DNA of 64,000 nt, taken from the NCBI GenBank assembly GCA_965213935.1, contig CBDCAO010000011.1, positions 248,001-312,000 on the forward strand, in the 5' to 3' direction. Origin of the DNA: Bin52 sp965213935 (GTDB lineage: Bacteria; Pseudomonadota; Alphaproteobacteria; Thalassobaculales; Thalassobaculaceae). The first letter of the stretch is position 1. Every line of letters begins with the position of its first letter. The position numbers were made by a program, and so were the translations under genes. Below the pieces are notes generated by a model. It was given only the letters and a program-made list of their open reading frames with translations, was not told the DNA's origin and searched no databases. Of this stretch, positions 40,924 to 48,597 are shown one piece after another.

Positions 40924-41114
40924 AATGAACAAGTTATTCTGGCGAGAGCCCTAAGGAAACGCCGTCTAACCATTAAGGAAATGCCATTGCTCGGTAACGA
41001 CCCCTCCTACTCGGCCGCCGCACTCAGGCGCTAACGCCGAGCAACGCCCTCGTCGATCCACTGCCTCCGCCCGGCGAGGGGGCCAAGGCCCCCGGTATAT
41101 CCCGGCTTGTGGAC

Positions 41115-41157
41115 AGTCCATTTATGGACTATATTGCTGATCAGAAACATTTATGGA
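41115..41157 (+). promoter_or_regulatory. Operator-like repeats upstream of the Xre/RES pair
   Basis: AGTCCATTTATGGACT at 41115-41130 has perfect 6-base arms around TTTA. Its core CATTTATGGA recurs at 41148-41157, 29 bases further on, next to the start codon. Xre-ParS antitoxins with their RES toxins repress their own promoter by binding paired inverted repeats, so these are good candidates. A TATATT at 41131-41136 could serve as the -10 box between them. Confidence 0.5.
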
Positions 41158-41164
41158 GTCAATC

Positions 41165-41569
41165 ATGGCTGAACAAGCGCGTCCGGCAACCTCCTTTGAC
41201 CGGAAGGGCCTCTCTGGCCCGGCGTTGCGCACCTTCTTTCGCATCGCGGATCTCTGGGGCCTTTCGGTCGAAGAACAGATGACCTTGCTTGGGCTGACGG
41301 CTCGATCAACCTTTTTCAAGTGGAAGAAGAATCCCAACGCCGTACTACCAAAGGACACGCTGGAGCGCATTTCATACATCCTGGGCGTCTACAAGGCCCT
41401 TCAGATCCTGCTGCCTGATGAAAAGGCGGCCGACGAATGGGTAAGGCGTCCAAACACGGCGCTACCATTCGGCGGTCGATCGGCTCTTGACCGGATGCTG
41501 TCCGGCCAGGTGGCAGACCTCTTCGTCGTACGGCAATACCTCGACGCACAGCGGGGTGGCTGGGCATGA
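41165..41569 (+). CDS. Xre/MbcA/ParS-type antitoxin
   Basis: A 134-residue antitoxin. The Xre-like helix-turn-helix part includes LRTFFRIADLWGLSVEEQMT and LLGLTARSTFFKWKKNP; the C-terminal toxin-binding (MbcA/ParS/Xre) domain has LPKDTLERISYILGVYKAL and EWVRRPNTALPFGGRSALDR, closing with a helix ending LDAQRGGWA. It would neutralise the RES toxin by covering its NAD pocket and autoregulate through the upstream repeats. The ATG at 41165 has GGAG eight bases before it; an ATG at 41153 is less well placed. Confidence 0.92.
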   Translation: MAEQARPATSFDRKGLSGPALRTFFRIADLWGLSVEEQMTLLGLTARSTFFKWKKNPNAVLPKDTLERISYILGVYKALQILLPDEKAADEWVRRPNTALPFGGRSALDRMLSGQVADLFVVRQYLDAQRGGWA

Positions 41570-42261
41570 CGTTGCCAGTCGCCCACATTGAGTGGAAGCC
41601 GTGCTGGCGAATTATCCCCAGCCGGTTTCCGCCGATTCAGCTCTTCGAGCGGGTGACCGATGCGGACGACCTCGAAGCGATCTTCGAGTTGGACGCGCTC
41701 ACTAATCCCAGGTTTCGTGACGAGGCCGGCGATATTGATCTCGTGCCGCCGAAAGATCGCATCAGTGGACCCGGGACAACCACCATCATGGCTGCCTTCA
41801 CCCATCTGAACCCGAACGGCAGCCGGTTCTCGGATGGCACTTACGGCGTCTTCTATGCCGCGAATGACCTGGACACGGCCATCGCCGAGACGAAACACCA
41901 TCGCGAGAAGTTCCTGGGCGCCACGGCGCAAGCGCATATGGAACTGGACATGCGGGTCTACGTCGTCGACCTCGACGGGGATATGCACGACCTGCGCGGT
42001 CAGAAAGCTGCCCAGCCGCTTGTCTACCACAACGACAACTACGCCGCCGGCCAGCATCTGGCGAGAATGCTGCGCGCGGCCGGGTCGAACGGGATTGCCT
42101 ACGACACCGTCCGCCGGACAAAGGGCGAATGTGTCGCCGTGTTCCGACCGCCCCTTCTCTCCAACGCCCGCCAGGAGCGGCACCTCTGCTACGTATGGAA
42201 CGGTCGAGAAATTGAAACGGTCTACGAAAAACGCGAAATCGGTGATGACAGCCAGTTCTGA
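41566..42261 (+). CDS. RES-domain toxin (NAD-degrading)
   Basis: A 231-residue RES-domain protein. PPIQLFERVTDADDLEAIFE near 23-42 is followed by TYGVFYAANDLDTAIAETKH with Tyr and Glu of the active pocket, and SNGIAYDTVRRTKGECVAVF with the conserved Ser; R-E-S residues name the family. RES toxins break down NAD+ by phosphorolysis or hydrolysis and arrest growth. It overlaps the antitoxin stop by ATGA, so the two are made together, toxin second. The N-terminal 20 residues are variable. Intact and probably active. Confidence 0.92.
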   Translation: MTLPVAHIEWKPCWRIIPSRFPPIQLFERVTDADDLEAIFELDALTNPRFRDEAGDIDLVPPKDRISGPGTTTIMAAFTHLNPNGSRFSDGTYGVFYAANDLDTAIAETKHHREKFLGATAQAHMELDMRVYVVDLDGDMHDLRGQKAAQPLVYHNDNYAAGQHLARMLRAAGSNGIAYDTVRRTKGECVAVFRPPLLSNARQERHLCYVWNGREIETVYEKREIGDDSQF

Positions 42262-42457
42262 CCTCACTGTAACGCGGCTGCGGACATGCGTCAGGACTGC
42301 GTCCGCGTGGACCGGTACGCGACGGCTGCCCCTCGACCGCCATTGCCGTTGCGTCTCAATGTTCAACCGTGCGCATACGTGCACTTTCACCCTTGGGGCG
42401 GATCGCCGTACCACGAGCAGGCGGCCTGTCCCAATCCAATCGGCCAACCTGTTGAAC

Positions 42458-42715
42458 TTATGCAATGTTCCTGGAAGCGACGCTCAACATCCGGTACGAT
42501 TGAGCGTGCAAGTAAATTCCGAAGGGCTCTCCATTCGTAAGCGTCCGCTGCTCCGTCGGCGCTCCCGCCGCAAATGCACTGTCGGCCCCCGCCACCCCGC
42601 CGCTCTCCAGATGCCAGCCGGTCCGCACCAACCAGCCCGCCATCACCGTCATGTCCGCCAGCACGGCCGCCGGAGTCGCTCGCGCCCCAATCCCCGCATA
42701 TCGCAATGCCGCCAT
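42458..42715 (-). pseudogene. SLOG/YpsA-like nucleotide-binding protein, N-terminal remnant
   Basis: The first 58 or so codons match phage-type SLOG-fold proteins: ALRYAGIGARATPAAVLADM, then LVRTGWHLESGGVAGADSAF and AAGA. Similarity ends near APTEQRTL, and the frame closes 27 codons later with unrelated sequence, so the nucleotide-binding fold is incomplete. The ATG at 42715 has a strong GAGGAGGAC upstream. A stem of ACGCTCAA/TTGAGCGT (42480-42487, 42500-42507) lies in the unrelated tail and may mark an element end. SLOG proteins sense or process nucleotides in phage and defence contexts. Confidence 0.55.
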
Positions 42716-42919
42716 GTCCCCGTCCTCCTCGCTTGGCATCCCTGCCGCTCCCTCTCCGACAACGGCCTCGCTTCCCTGCCCGCTCTCCTCCGCCTCTCCC
42801 GCATGGACCTGCCGGCCTTGCTTGCCCTGCGGCGCGTTCCGGGGCATCGGTGCGGCATGGACGGATGGATTGCGCGGCACGGGTTCTGACCGCTGGCTCT
42901 GCTCTGGCTACCGGCCGGG

Positions 42920-43246
42920 GTGGTCATGCAGGCGGTGCTGCGGTTCGGAGGGTCGGCGGTTGCATATGCGGATTCCGCGGAGGCGACGGCGGCCCTGGAC
43001 TCGCTCGCCATCACCATCCCCTGCGGCATGCCGCTCGCGCTTGGCTGCCGGTGCCTCCGGCGTCTCGGCTGCCGGCGCGGGGCCTGGGCTGCGGGCATCG
43101 CGCTGGGCCTGCCGACCGTGTGGATCACGGTCATTGCCCGGCTTCTCGGCCCCATCGCGATTGCGGTCTGCGCGGCGGTGCTCAGCCTGCCGGTCTGGAT
43201 CGCATGGAGGTGGCTCGCGCGCGCCGGGAGGAAACGCAGCGGCTGA
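42920..43246 (+). CDS. Small membrane protein of unknown function
   Basis: A 108-residue hydrophobic protein with three likely membrane segments: about 25-42 (LDSLAITIPCGMPLALG), 56-74 (WAAGIALGLPTVWITVIARL) and 77-95 (IAIAVCAAVLSLPVWIAW), ending in basic RKRSG. Third-position GC is high, supporting coding. GTG at 42920 or the ATG six bases later could start it. I recognise no family, and its neighbours are relics and toxin loci. Confidence 0.45.
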   Translation: MVMQAVLRFGGSAVAYADSAEATAALDSLAITIPCGMPLALGCRCLRRLGCRRGAWAAGIALGLPTVWITVIARLLGPIAIAVCAAVLSLPVWIAWRWLARAGRKRSG

Positions 43247-43358
43247 GCGCGGACGGCGTCAGGCCGGCGGCGGAGCATGTCAACTGCATGCGAGAGGTGC
43301 CGATGGGCCTTCGGACGGTGCCTGGCCGGCTGCGCAGTAATACTGGTCGCTCGGCCGG

Positions 43359-43928
43359 TCAGATCGCCATTTCGTGCTTTCGCAGCAAGGTCACCGTCCC
43401 GGTGAGACCGAGGCGCTTGAGGGCGGCCAGATAATCGCCGGCCGACCGGGGTGGACGGCGCAGCGCCGCCCGGTGACCGCGAACGGCGGCGAGCACGGCC
43501 TCGGGGTCAGTCTCGAACAACTCGGCGACGAAGGCGTCGGGATGCTGCGCGACAAGCCCGTGAGGCGCCAGTTGCCCGACCGGGAAATCCCGCAGATTAC
43601 GGGTCACGATGATATCCGCGCCACCGTGAATCGCGGCCGCCAGCACATGGCGGTCGTCGGGATCGGGCAGATCGAGGATGGAGGCGACGGCCTCATGACC
43701 CGTCACGACGGCATCGGGGAAATGGCCGTCCATGACTGCACGGGTCCTGTCCAGCACGCCGGCCTCGATATCGGGCCGGTCGGCGAGAAGGCTGCGCATC
43801 CATTCCGCATGGATATCGGCGCTCCAGAGCGGCGCATAGAGATGGCGGTCGGTAAGACGCAGCAGCAGGTCGCGAAGGCCGGCCGGATAGAGCACATTGG
43901 CGTCGAGCAACGCCGTCGGAGGCGCCAT
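43359..43928 (-). CDS. PIN-domain ribonuclease toxin
   Basis: A 189-residue PIN protein. Acidic metal-site residues lie in ALLDANVLYPAGLRDLLLRL (Asp9), the DIHAEWMRSL Glu, and LPDPDDRHVLAAAIHGGADI followed by TRNLRDFP. PIN toxins are magnesium-dependent RNases, often tRNA-cutting. The C-terminal 60 residues (PRSAGDYLAALKRLGLTGTV region) are an extension shared by this PIN subfamily. It lies 3 bases after the stop of the HTH antitoxin gene and has no ribosome site of its own, so its translation is probably coupled. Confidence 0.9.
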   Translation of the reverse strand: MAPPTALLDANVLYPAGLRDLLLRLTDRHLYAPLWSADIHAEWMRSLLADRPDIEAGVLDRTRAVMDGHFPDAVVTGHEAVASILDLPDPDDRHVLAAAIHGGADIIVTRNLRDFPVGQLAPHGLVAQHPDAFVAELFETDPEAVLAAVRGHRAALRRPPRSAGDYLAALKRLGLTGTVTLLRKHEMAI

Positions 43929-43931
43929 CGC

Positions 43932-44381
43932 CTATTGCAGGTCGAGTTCCTGGTCGCGCGCGGTCAACTCGTCGAGCGCCTCGCGACGGCGGGATTCGGT
44001 CTCGCGGCGCCAGGCAAGGATGTCCTCGGCGCGGACGCGGCGATGCGAGCCGACCATCCGGCAGGGGATCCGCCCCTCGTCGAGAAGCTGGACCAGATGC
44101 GTCCGCGACACCTGCAAGAGTTCGGCCGCCTGCCGCGTGGTCAGTTCGGCATGAAGGGAGGTGAGCGCAACGCCCTTGCCATGCGCCATGCGGTCGAGGA
44201 TTTCCCGGAGCAGCCGCACCGCCGGGGTTGGAAGATCGACAATCTCGTCGCCGAACCGGGCGGATACCGGCCGTGTCCCGTCGATCAGCGCCTCCAGCGC
44301 CTGGCCTGCCCGGTCCGCGAGCGCCGCATCGCGTTCGCTCGGAATGCCGCACGCGGTTTCCAGCGCAGTCTTCGCTTCCAT
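43932..44381 (-). CDS. Excisionase-type HTH antitoxin of the PIN module
   Basis: A 149-residue DNA-binding protein. A MerR/excisionase-like helix-turn-helix is at about 78-125: LTTRQAAELLQVSRTHLVQL then LLDEGRIPCRMVGSHRRVRA and EDILAWRRE. The N-terminal half contains VDLPTPAVRLLREILDRMAH. The charged C-terminal helix probably binds the toxin. AAGGAG stands nine bases before the ATG. Antitoxin-first order and the upstream palindrome fit an autoregulated type II module. Confidence 0.88.
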   Translation of the reverse strand: MEAKTALETACGIPSERDAALADRAGQALEALIDGTRPVSARFGDEIVDLPTPAVRLLREILDRMAHGKGVALTSLHAELTTRQAAELLQVSRTHLVQLLDEGRIPCRMVGSHRRVRAEDILAWRRETESRRREALDELTARDQELDLQ

Positions 44382-44430
44382 TCCAGCATCTCCTTCGCCC
44401 GGAGGGATGATGGATCATAAATGCCGCAAA

Positions 44431-44444
44431 CGCAACATATTGCG
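44431..44444 (-). promoter_or_regulatory. Palindromic operator candidate for the PIN/HTH module
   Basis: CGCAACATATTGCG has perfect 5-base arms (CGCAA/TTGCG) around CATA, centred about 57 bases upstream of the antitoxin start. A further CGCAAA half-site adjoins it at 44425-44430. A TATGAT box on the minus strand near 44413-44418 may be the -10. The position fits autorepression by the HTH protein; untested. Confidence 0.35.
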
Positions 44445-44549
44445 CAAGTGACACTCAGCGGCTCCGGTTTCGCGCAGCGCCGTGCGGACCGCCGGTCCCG
44501 GGCCGGTTGCGCAGCATGGGGCGGTGAGTGAGGCTCTTGACCGGCCAGG

Positions 44550-44885
44550 TCAAGCACCGCCGAACAGCTGGTTCCACAGGTCTTCGATCGTCTCGATGTG
44601 CTTGAACTGGCTCTTGTTGACGACACGATGGTTGGGTCTCTCGGTCTTCACGCCCTTGGCGTTTCCCTTGGCGTGCTTCGCGACCCTGAAGGACTCAAGG
44701 TTGGGCAGTTTCTCCCCCGGCTTCCCACCGAAATAGAGAAACGGGCCGAGTTCGAGCGTCTCCGAATCGAAATACACCCACACGACGCAGCCTGATGGTC
44801 TTGCGTCCAGCAAAAGACTGACCTTCTGGGTCGCGGTCCTGGAGCTGCGGATACCCCCTTGAGCCTGTGCCGGCCGCCCTGGCAC
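44550..44885 (-). pseudogene. Conserved hypothetical protein, probably a C-terminal fragment
   Basis: Codons from about 22 onwards look well conserved: VSLLLDARPSGCVVWVYFDS, ELGPFLYFGGKPGEKLPNLE, KHAKGNAKGV and TIEDLWNQLFG. I have the impression of a recurrent C-terminal domain of a larger protein in mobile islands but cannot name it. The first 20 codons (PGRPAQAQGGIRSS) come from the other strand of the primase fragment, so the true N-terminus is lost at about 44860. No ribosome site is visible. Confidence 0.45.
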
Positions 44886-45058
44886 GCCGTCTCGGCGCCC
44901 TGCTGCTGACCGAGACGATGGAACGCCACCCGGATATCGGGTTCCGGTCCTACGACCGCTTCTTCCCGAGTCAGGACACCGTGCCGAAAGGCGGTTTCGG
45001 CAATCTCATCGCCCTTCCCCTGCAAGGCGGCCCGCGCAAGGGCGGCAGCAGAACATGA
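44861..45058 (+). pseudogene. Fragment of a TOTE conflict-system primase
   Basis: About 60 codons match the archaeo-eukaryotic-type primase domain of TOTE conflict systems: EPVPAALARRLGALLLTETM, then PDIGFRSYDRFFPSQDTVP and KGGFGNLIALPLQ. The parts before (HVWIF block) and after (NSVFLD block) are missing: it is cut at 44860 by the opposing fragment and ends at 45058 before the group II intron. TOTE systems join this primase to a helicase and nuclease and are thought to act against mobile elements. Confidence 0.65.
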
Positions 45059-45577
45059 CATAGTTGTACAAGCCGTCGTTGATTTGTGCGCCGTGGAAAG
45101 GCGCGTTTTCCTTGCGGGTGCGAACCCCGCCCAACAGTTGTCGCTTCGGTTGGTAGTAGCCGCGGCGGATCATGGAGGCAACGACATGGTTTGAAGCACC
45201 GCGGAGAGAAGGGCTGCCTTGGGCAGCTCAGCGACCATGCAGGTCGGAACGTGAGTGAACGCTGAGCAGGCCTCGAAACGGCTCATGTGGAAGCCGACCC
45301 ACCAGATTTCTGGGGAAGGCCGACGGCGCACCGGGAAGCAAGCGACACGCGCACCGGGGCGTTTCCACCGGGGTAATGGCGCCGACATGCACGGAAGATG
45401 GAAAACGCAGCAACACGGGAAGCCCTGATGGTGGTGTGGCACGCACCAACCGGAAGCCCGCGAGGGACAGGCCGGGCCGTCAGGGTGGCGGATGGGCCCG
45501 TAATACTGGAGACGCCGGGTAACGCCGGTCGAGGGAAGGGGCCCTGAGTCGGGAGTTGTGTGGAAAGGAAGCAAGGC

Positions 45578-46918
45578 ATGCCTACTGGCGAAGGTCTAAC
45601 AGGGGCACAACGGGTTCGGAAACTCCAGAACACACTGCATGAGAAAGCGAAGGAAGAACCCGACCGGCGCTTTCACGCCCTGATCGACAAGGTGTGGCGC
45701 GAGGACTTTTTGCTGGAGGCCTGGAAGCGGGTCCGCCGCAATGGCGGGTCGGCGGGGGTCGACGGCGAGACAATTGCGGACATCGAGAAGACGGGGGTGG
45801 GAGACTGGCTTGGGGACCTGTCGCGGGAACTGAGGGACGGGACCTACGCACCGCAAGCGGTCCGTCAGGTCCTGATCCCGAAGAAGGAACCGGGGAAGTT
45901 CCGGCCCTTGGGCATTCCGTGCCTGAAGGACCGGGTTGCGCAGACATCGGCCATGCTTGTGCTGGAGCCGATCTTCGAGGCGGACCTGCAACCGGAACAG
46001 TATGCCTACCGGCCGGGCCGCAGTGCGAAGGATGCGGTTAACCGCATTCATGGCCTGCTGTCACGGGGGCACCACGAGGTGGTTGACGCCGACCTCTCGA
46101 ACTATTTCGGCGAAATTCCGCACGCCGAACTCCTGAAGAGCATCGCCCGGCGCGTCAGCGACGGACGGCTCCTGGGGCTCATCAAGGCGTGGCTGGAAGC
46201 GCCGGTGGAAGAGGACGACGGGGACGGCGGCACACGCCGCACGAACCGGGCACGGCGGGAGCGCAAGGGAACCCCTCAGGGGTCACCGGTGAGCCCGCTG
46301 TTGAGCTCCATCTACATGCGTCGCTTCATCCTTGGCTGGAAACTCAACGGATACACCCGCCGGTTCGGGGCGGAGATCGTGAATTACGCGGATGACTTTT
46401 GTGTACTCGGAAAGGCACCGGCGGCAGAGATGCTGGCGGCGGTCAAACGGATCATGGGAGTGCTGAAGCTGCCGGTCAACGCCCGCAAGACCCGATGTCT
46501 TCGATGCCCCGAGGAACCGTTCGAGTTCCTCGGATACCGCATCGGCTGGAACTGGCGCCGGACCGACGGCAGCCGCTATGTCGGCACTCGCCCGAGCAAG
46601 GCAAACGTCCAGGACATCTGCCACCGGATCAGCAAGAAGACGGACCGCAAGTCCGTCTGGATGGACACCGGGGCGAAAGTGGCCGAACTCAACCGGATGA
46701 TCTCCGGATGGGCGAACTACTTCACCCTGGGTCAGGTCTCACCGGCCTACAAGTCCATCAACCGACATACGATCCGGCGGCTGCGACGGTGGCTTTGTCA
46801 CAAGCACAAGGTGAAGTCCGGGCAATATGTGCGCTTCCCGGATGCCAGACTGCGAGATGACTTCGGTCTGAGACAGCTTGAGCGGACAACAAAGACCTTT
46901 CCGTGGGCGAAGGCATGA
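45578..46918 (+). CDS. ltrA: Group II intron reverse transcriptase/maturase
   Basis: Intron-encoded protein of 446 residues. Reverse transcriptase blocks: NGGSAGVDGETI, VLIPKKEPGKFRPLGIPCLK, ADLSNYFGEIPH, GTPQGSPVSPLLSSIYM and the YADD active site (YADDFCVLGK); the maturase (X) domain includes ISGWANYFTLGQVSPAYKSI then RRLRRWLCHKHKVK. No HNH endonuclease domain follows, so the intron would target DNA without second-strand cleavage. It binds its own intron RNA and assists splicing and retrohoming. The ATG at 45578 is preferred over the GTG at 45560 because AAGGAAGCAAGGC precedes it. Confidence 0.95.
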   Translation: MPTGEGLTGAQRVRKLQNTLHEKAKEEPDRRFHALIDKVWREDFLLEAWKRVRRNGGSAGVDGETIADIEKTGVGDWLGDLSRELRDGTYAPQAVRQVLIPKKEPGKFRPLGIPCLKDRVAQTSAMLVLEPIFEADLQPEQYAYRPGRSAKDAVNRIHGLLSRGHHEVVDADLSNYFGEIPHAELLKSIARRVSDGRLLGLIKAWLEAPVEEDDGDGGTRRTNRARRERKGTPQGSPVSPLLSSIYMRRFILGWKLNGYTRRFGAEIVNYADDFCVLGKAPAAEMLAAVKRIMGVLKLPVNARKTRCLRCPEEPFEFLGYRIGWNWRRTDGSRYVGTRPSKANVQDICHRISKKTDRKSVWMDTGAKVAELNRMISGWANYFTLGQVSPAYKSINRHTIRRLRRWLCHKHKVKSGQYVRFPDARLRDDFGLRQLERTTKTFPWAKA

Positions 46919-46928
46919 TCCCGACTGA

Positions 46929-46962
46929 GAGCTGGGTGCGGGAAAACCGCACGCCCGGTTCG
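46929..46962 (+). ncRNA. Group II intron domain V
   Basis: A 34-base hairpin beginning GAGC, with the arm TGGGTGCGG, a GAAA tetraloop and CCGCAC...GGTTC returning. This is the catalytic domain V, with the AGC-type triad near its base, and it starts 10 bases after the maturase stop, the usual place. Confidence 0.8.
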
Positions 46963-47086
46963 ACGAGCGGGGGTGAGGAAACGCGGCTATGGCTGAGACT
47001 GAGGCACCGGCGTCGAGCGAAAGCGGCCGGCAACAGCTACTCCCTCGGGCCTACGGCAGGGCGCGCCTCCCCTCGACTCTACTCTC

Positions 47087-47290
47087 TCAGGAGATCGGCA
47101 GCACCGGTTGATTCTCCTTCATCACCATTTCGGCGGCGGTGATCGCCGCCTGGCGCTTCACCGGATCGATCTCGTTGTCGATGGCTGTCAGCAACTCGGC
47201 AAAGCGCGGGTCTTCCCGCTGCGCGTAGTTCTGCGGCCCATTCGGGCCGTACGAGGTGTTGAAGCAGTTCGACGGGCCCCGTGTCTTGCC
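47087..47290 (-). pseudogene. C-terminal remnant of a family 5 substrate-binding protein
   Basis: About 60 codons match the end of peptide/nickel-type ABC substrate-binding proteins: NTSYGPNGPQNYAQREDPRF, then IDNEIDPVKRQAAITAAEMV and KENQPVLPIS. The preceding 450 residues are missing, and the frame ends right at the intron border, where the normal protein would continue a few dozen residues. The 196 bases between here and the next gene hold nothing I recognise. The N-terminal part of such a protein occurs at 61.2 kb on the same strand. Confidence 0.65.
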
Positions 47291-47487
47291 GGATCCTGCC
47301 AGCAGGCCGGATGAACCCCGGAGCGATGGATGGCGGCCCTGTGCCCGCTGCGCGGGAGACCCGGGCGCTCCCGGCACCCGTTCACGCGCCCCGGCGGTCG
47401 ACGGTCAGTGCGCCTTCGCTCAGGCCCGCCCTGGTGGGTGAACCGCACCCGCGACGGTTCGGGAGCACGCTTCCGTCCGCGCAATCC

Positions 47488-48570
47488 TCAGACGTGGGGG
47501 ACGATCTCCTCCCAGGTCAGCCGGACCGCGTTCTCGGCTCGGGTCGGCGACATGCCGCCGAGGTTGGGCCAGATCACGAATTCGGTGATGCCGAAGGCTT
47601 CCTTCATGTGGCCCAGACTGTCGATGCACTCCTGCGGTGAGCCGACAACGCATGCCTTGTGTTCGGCAAGACGGTCAAACGCAAGGTAGCCCATCTCGCG
47701 GCTGCGACGACCCTCGATCATGGTGAACTCGTAGCCGGACACCGGACCACCCTTGCCCGGCTGCTGGTGGCTTGCAACCTTGTTGTAGAACCACTCGACG
47801 TGCGGTTGCAGGGTCTCGCGGGCGCGCTCGGAAGTCCTGTCGGTGAAATACGGCAGCAGTATCATGCGCTCGAGCCCGGCCGGGTCATGGCCGTTGGCGA
47901 CCAGTGCATCCTCGTAGCGCTTGATCTCGTCGGCGAGCTTCGGGATCCATTCCTCGCGGTAGGTGCGGTAGGTAAACGGTGCGGCGAGCTGCAGGGACCA
48001 GCCGTTGCGGGCCGCCTGATCGAAACTCTCCGGCGAGACGGTCGCCTGGTAGACCGGAGGGTGCGGGACCTGGACCGGCTTGGGCAGAAGTTCGATCTCG
48101 TCCGGCACGGTCCAGTACGTGCCGGAGTGGGTGAAGGTGGTGTTGGTCCACGACTTCAGGATCAGCTCGATCCCCTCGTTGAACATTTCCCGGCTTTCGG
48201 ACATCTCGATGCCGAGGCCGGTGAACTCGTGCGGCTGGTACGCACGTCCGATCCCGAAGTTGAGCCGGCCGCGCGAGAGGCAGTCGACCAGCGCGAAGTC
48301 GGACGCGGTTCGCAACGGATGGTTGAACGGGATCACCACCACGGCGGTCCCGATGCGCATGCGCTTGAGCCGCTGGGCTGCCGCGGCCGCCAGAACCTGG
48401 GTCGAGGTGACCACGCCATAGGTGCTGAACAGGTGCTCGGCAAGCCAGGCGGTGTCGTAGCCCAGTGCCTCGGCGAGTTCGAACAGCTTCATGTCGGCTT
48501 CGAGACCCTCGACCCGGATCGACTGGTCGGGGTACTGACTGAGCGAGAACACGCCCCATTTCGTGCGCAT
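47488..48570 (-). CDS. LLM-class flavin-dependent oxidoreductase
   Basis: Bacterial luciferase-like TIM-barrel monooxygenase, 360 residues. AEALGYDTAWLAEHLFSTYG near 32-51 and MRIGTAVVVIPFNHPLRTAS then DCLSRGRLNFGIGRAYQPHE are diagnostic of the LLM fold and FMN pocket. These enzymes use FMNH2 and O2 to oxidise varied compounds. It shares the strand and probable operon with the SDR (28-base gap) and the two-frame protein upstream. A second LLM enzyme, only moderately alike, lies at 57.7 kb. Substrate unknown. Confidence 0.92.
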   Translation of the reverse strand: MRTKWGVFSLSQYPDQSIRVEGLEADMKLFELAEALGYDTAWLAEHLFSTYGVVTSTQVLAAAAAQRLKRMRIGTAVVVIPFNHPLRTASDFALVDCLSRGRLNFGIGRAYQPHEFTGLGIEMSESREMFNEGIELILKSWTNTTFTHSGTYWTVPDEIELLPKPVQVPHPPVYQATVSPESFDQAARNGWSLQLAAPFTYRTYREEWIPKLADEIKRYEDALVANGHDPAGLERMILLPYFTDRTSERARETLQPHVEWFYNKVASHQQPGKGGPVSGYEFTMIEGRRSREMGYLAFDRLAEHKACVVGSPQECIDSLGHMKEAFGITEFVIWPNLGGMSPTRAENAVRLTWEEIVPHV

Positions 48571-48597
48571 GCTGTTGCGTCTCCTGTAGCTGCGGGA

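Larger units (their letters stand above)
45086..47082 (+). mobile_element. Group II intron with maturase
   Basis: A retroelement of about 2.0 kb. The 5' end GTGCG at 45086 matches the GUGYG consensus; about 490 bases of ribozyme domains I-IV precede the maturase gene. Domain V follows the gene (46929-46962), and the 3' end is placed at ...GACTCTAC (47082), where an unpaired A seven bases from the end would be the branch point. Ends are inferred by consensus; the domain VI pairing is imperfect in my reading, so the 3' border is uncertain by some bases. It lies between the TOTE fragment and a transporter gene fragment. Confidence 0.7.

Noticed and set aside
42480..42507. Stem ACGCTCAA/TTGAGCGT as a transcription terminator
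   Set aside because: No T run follows on either strand; it may be an element border instead.
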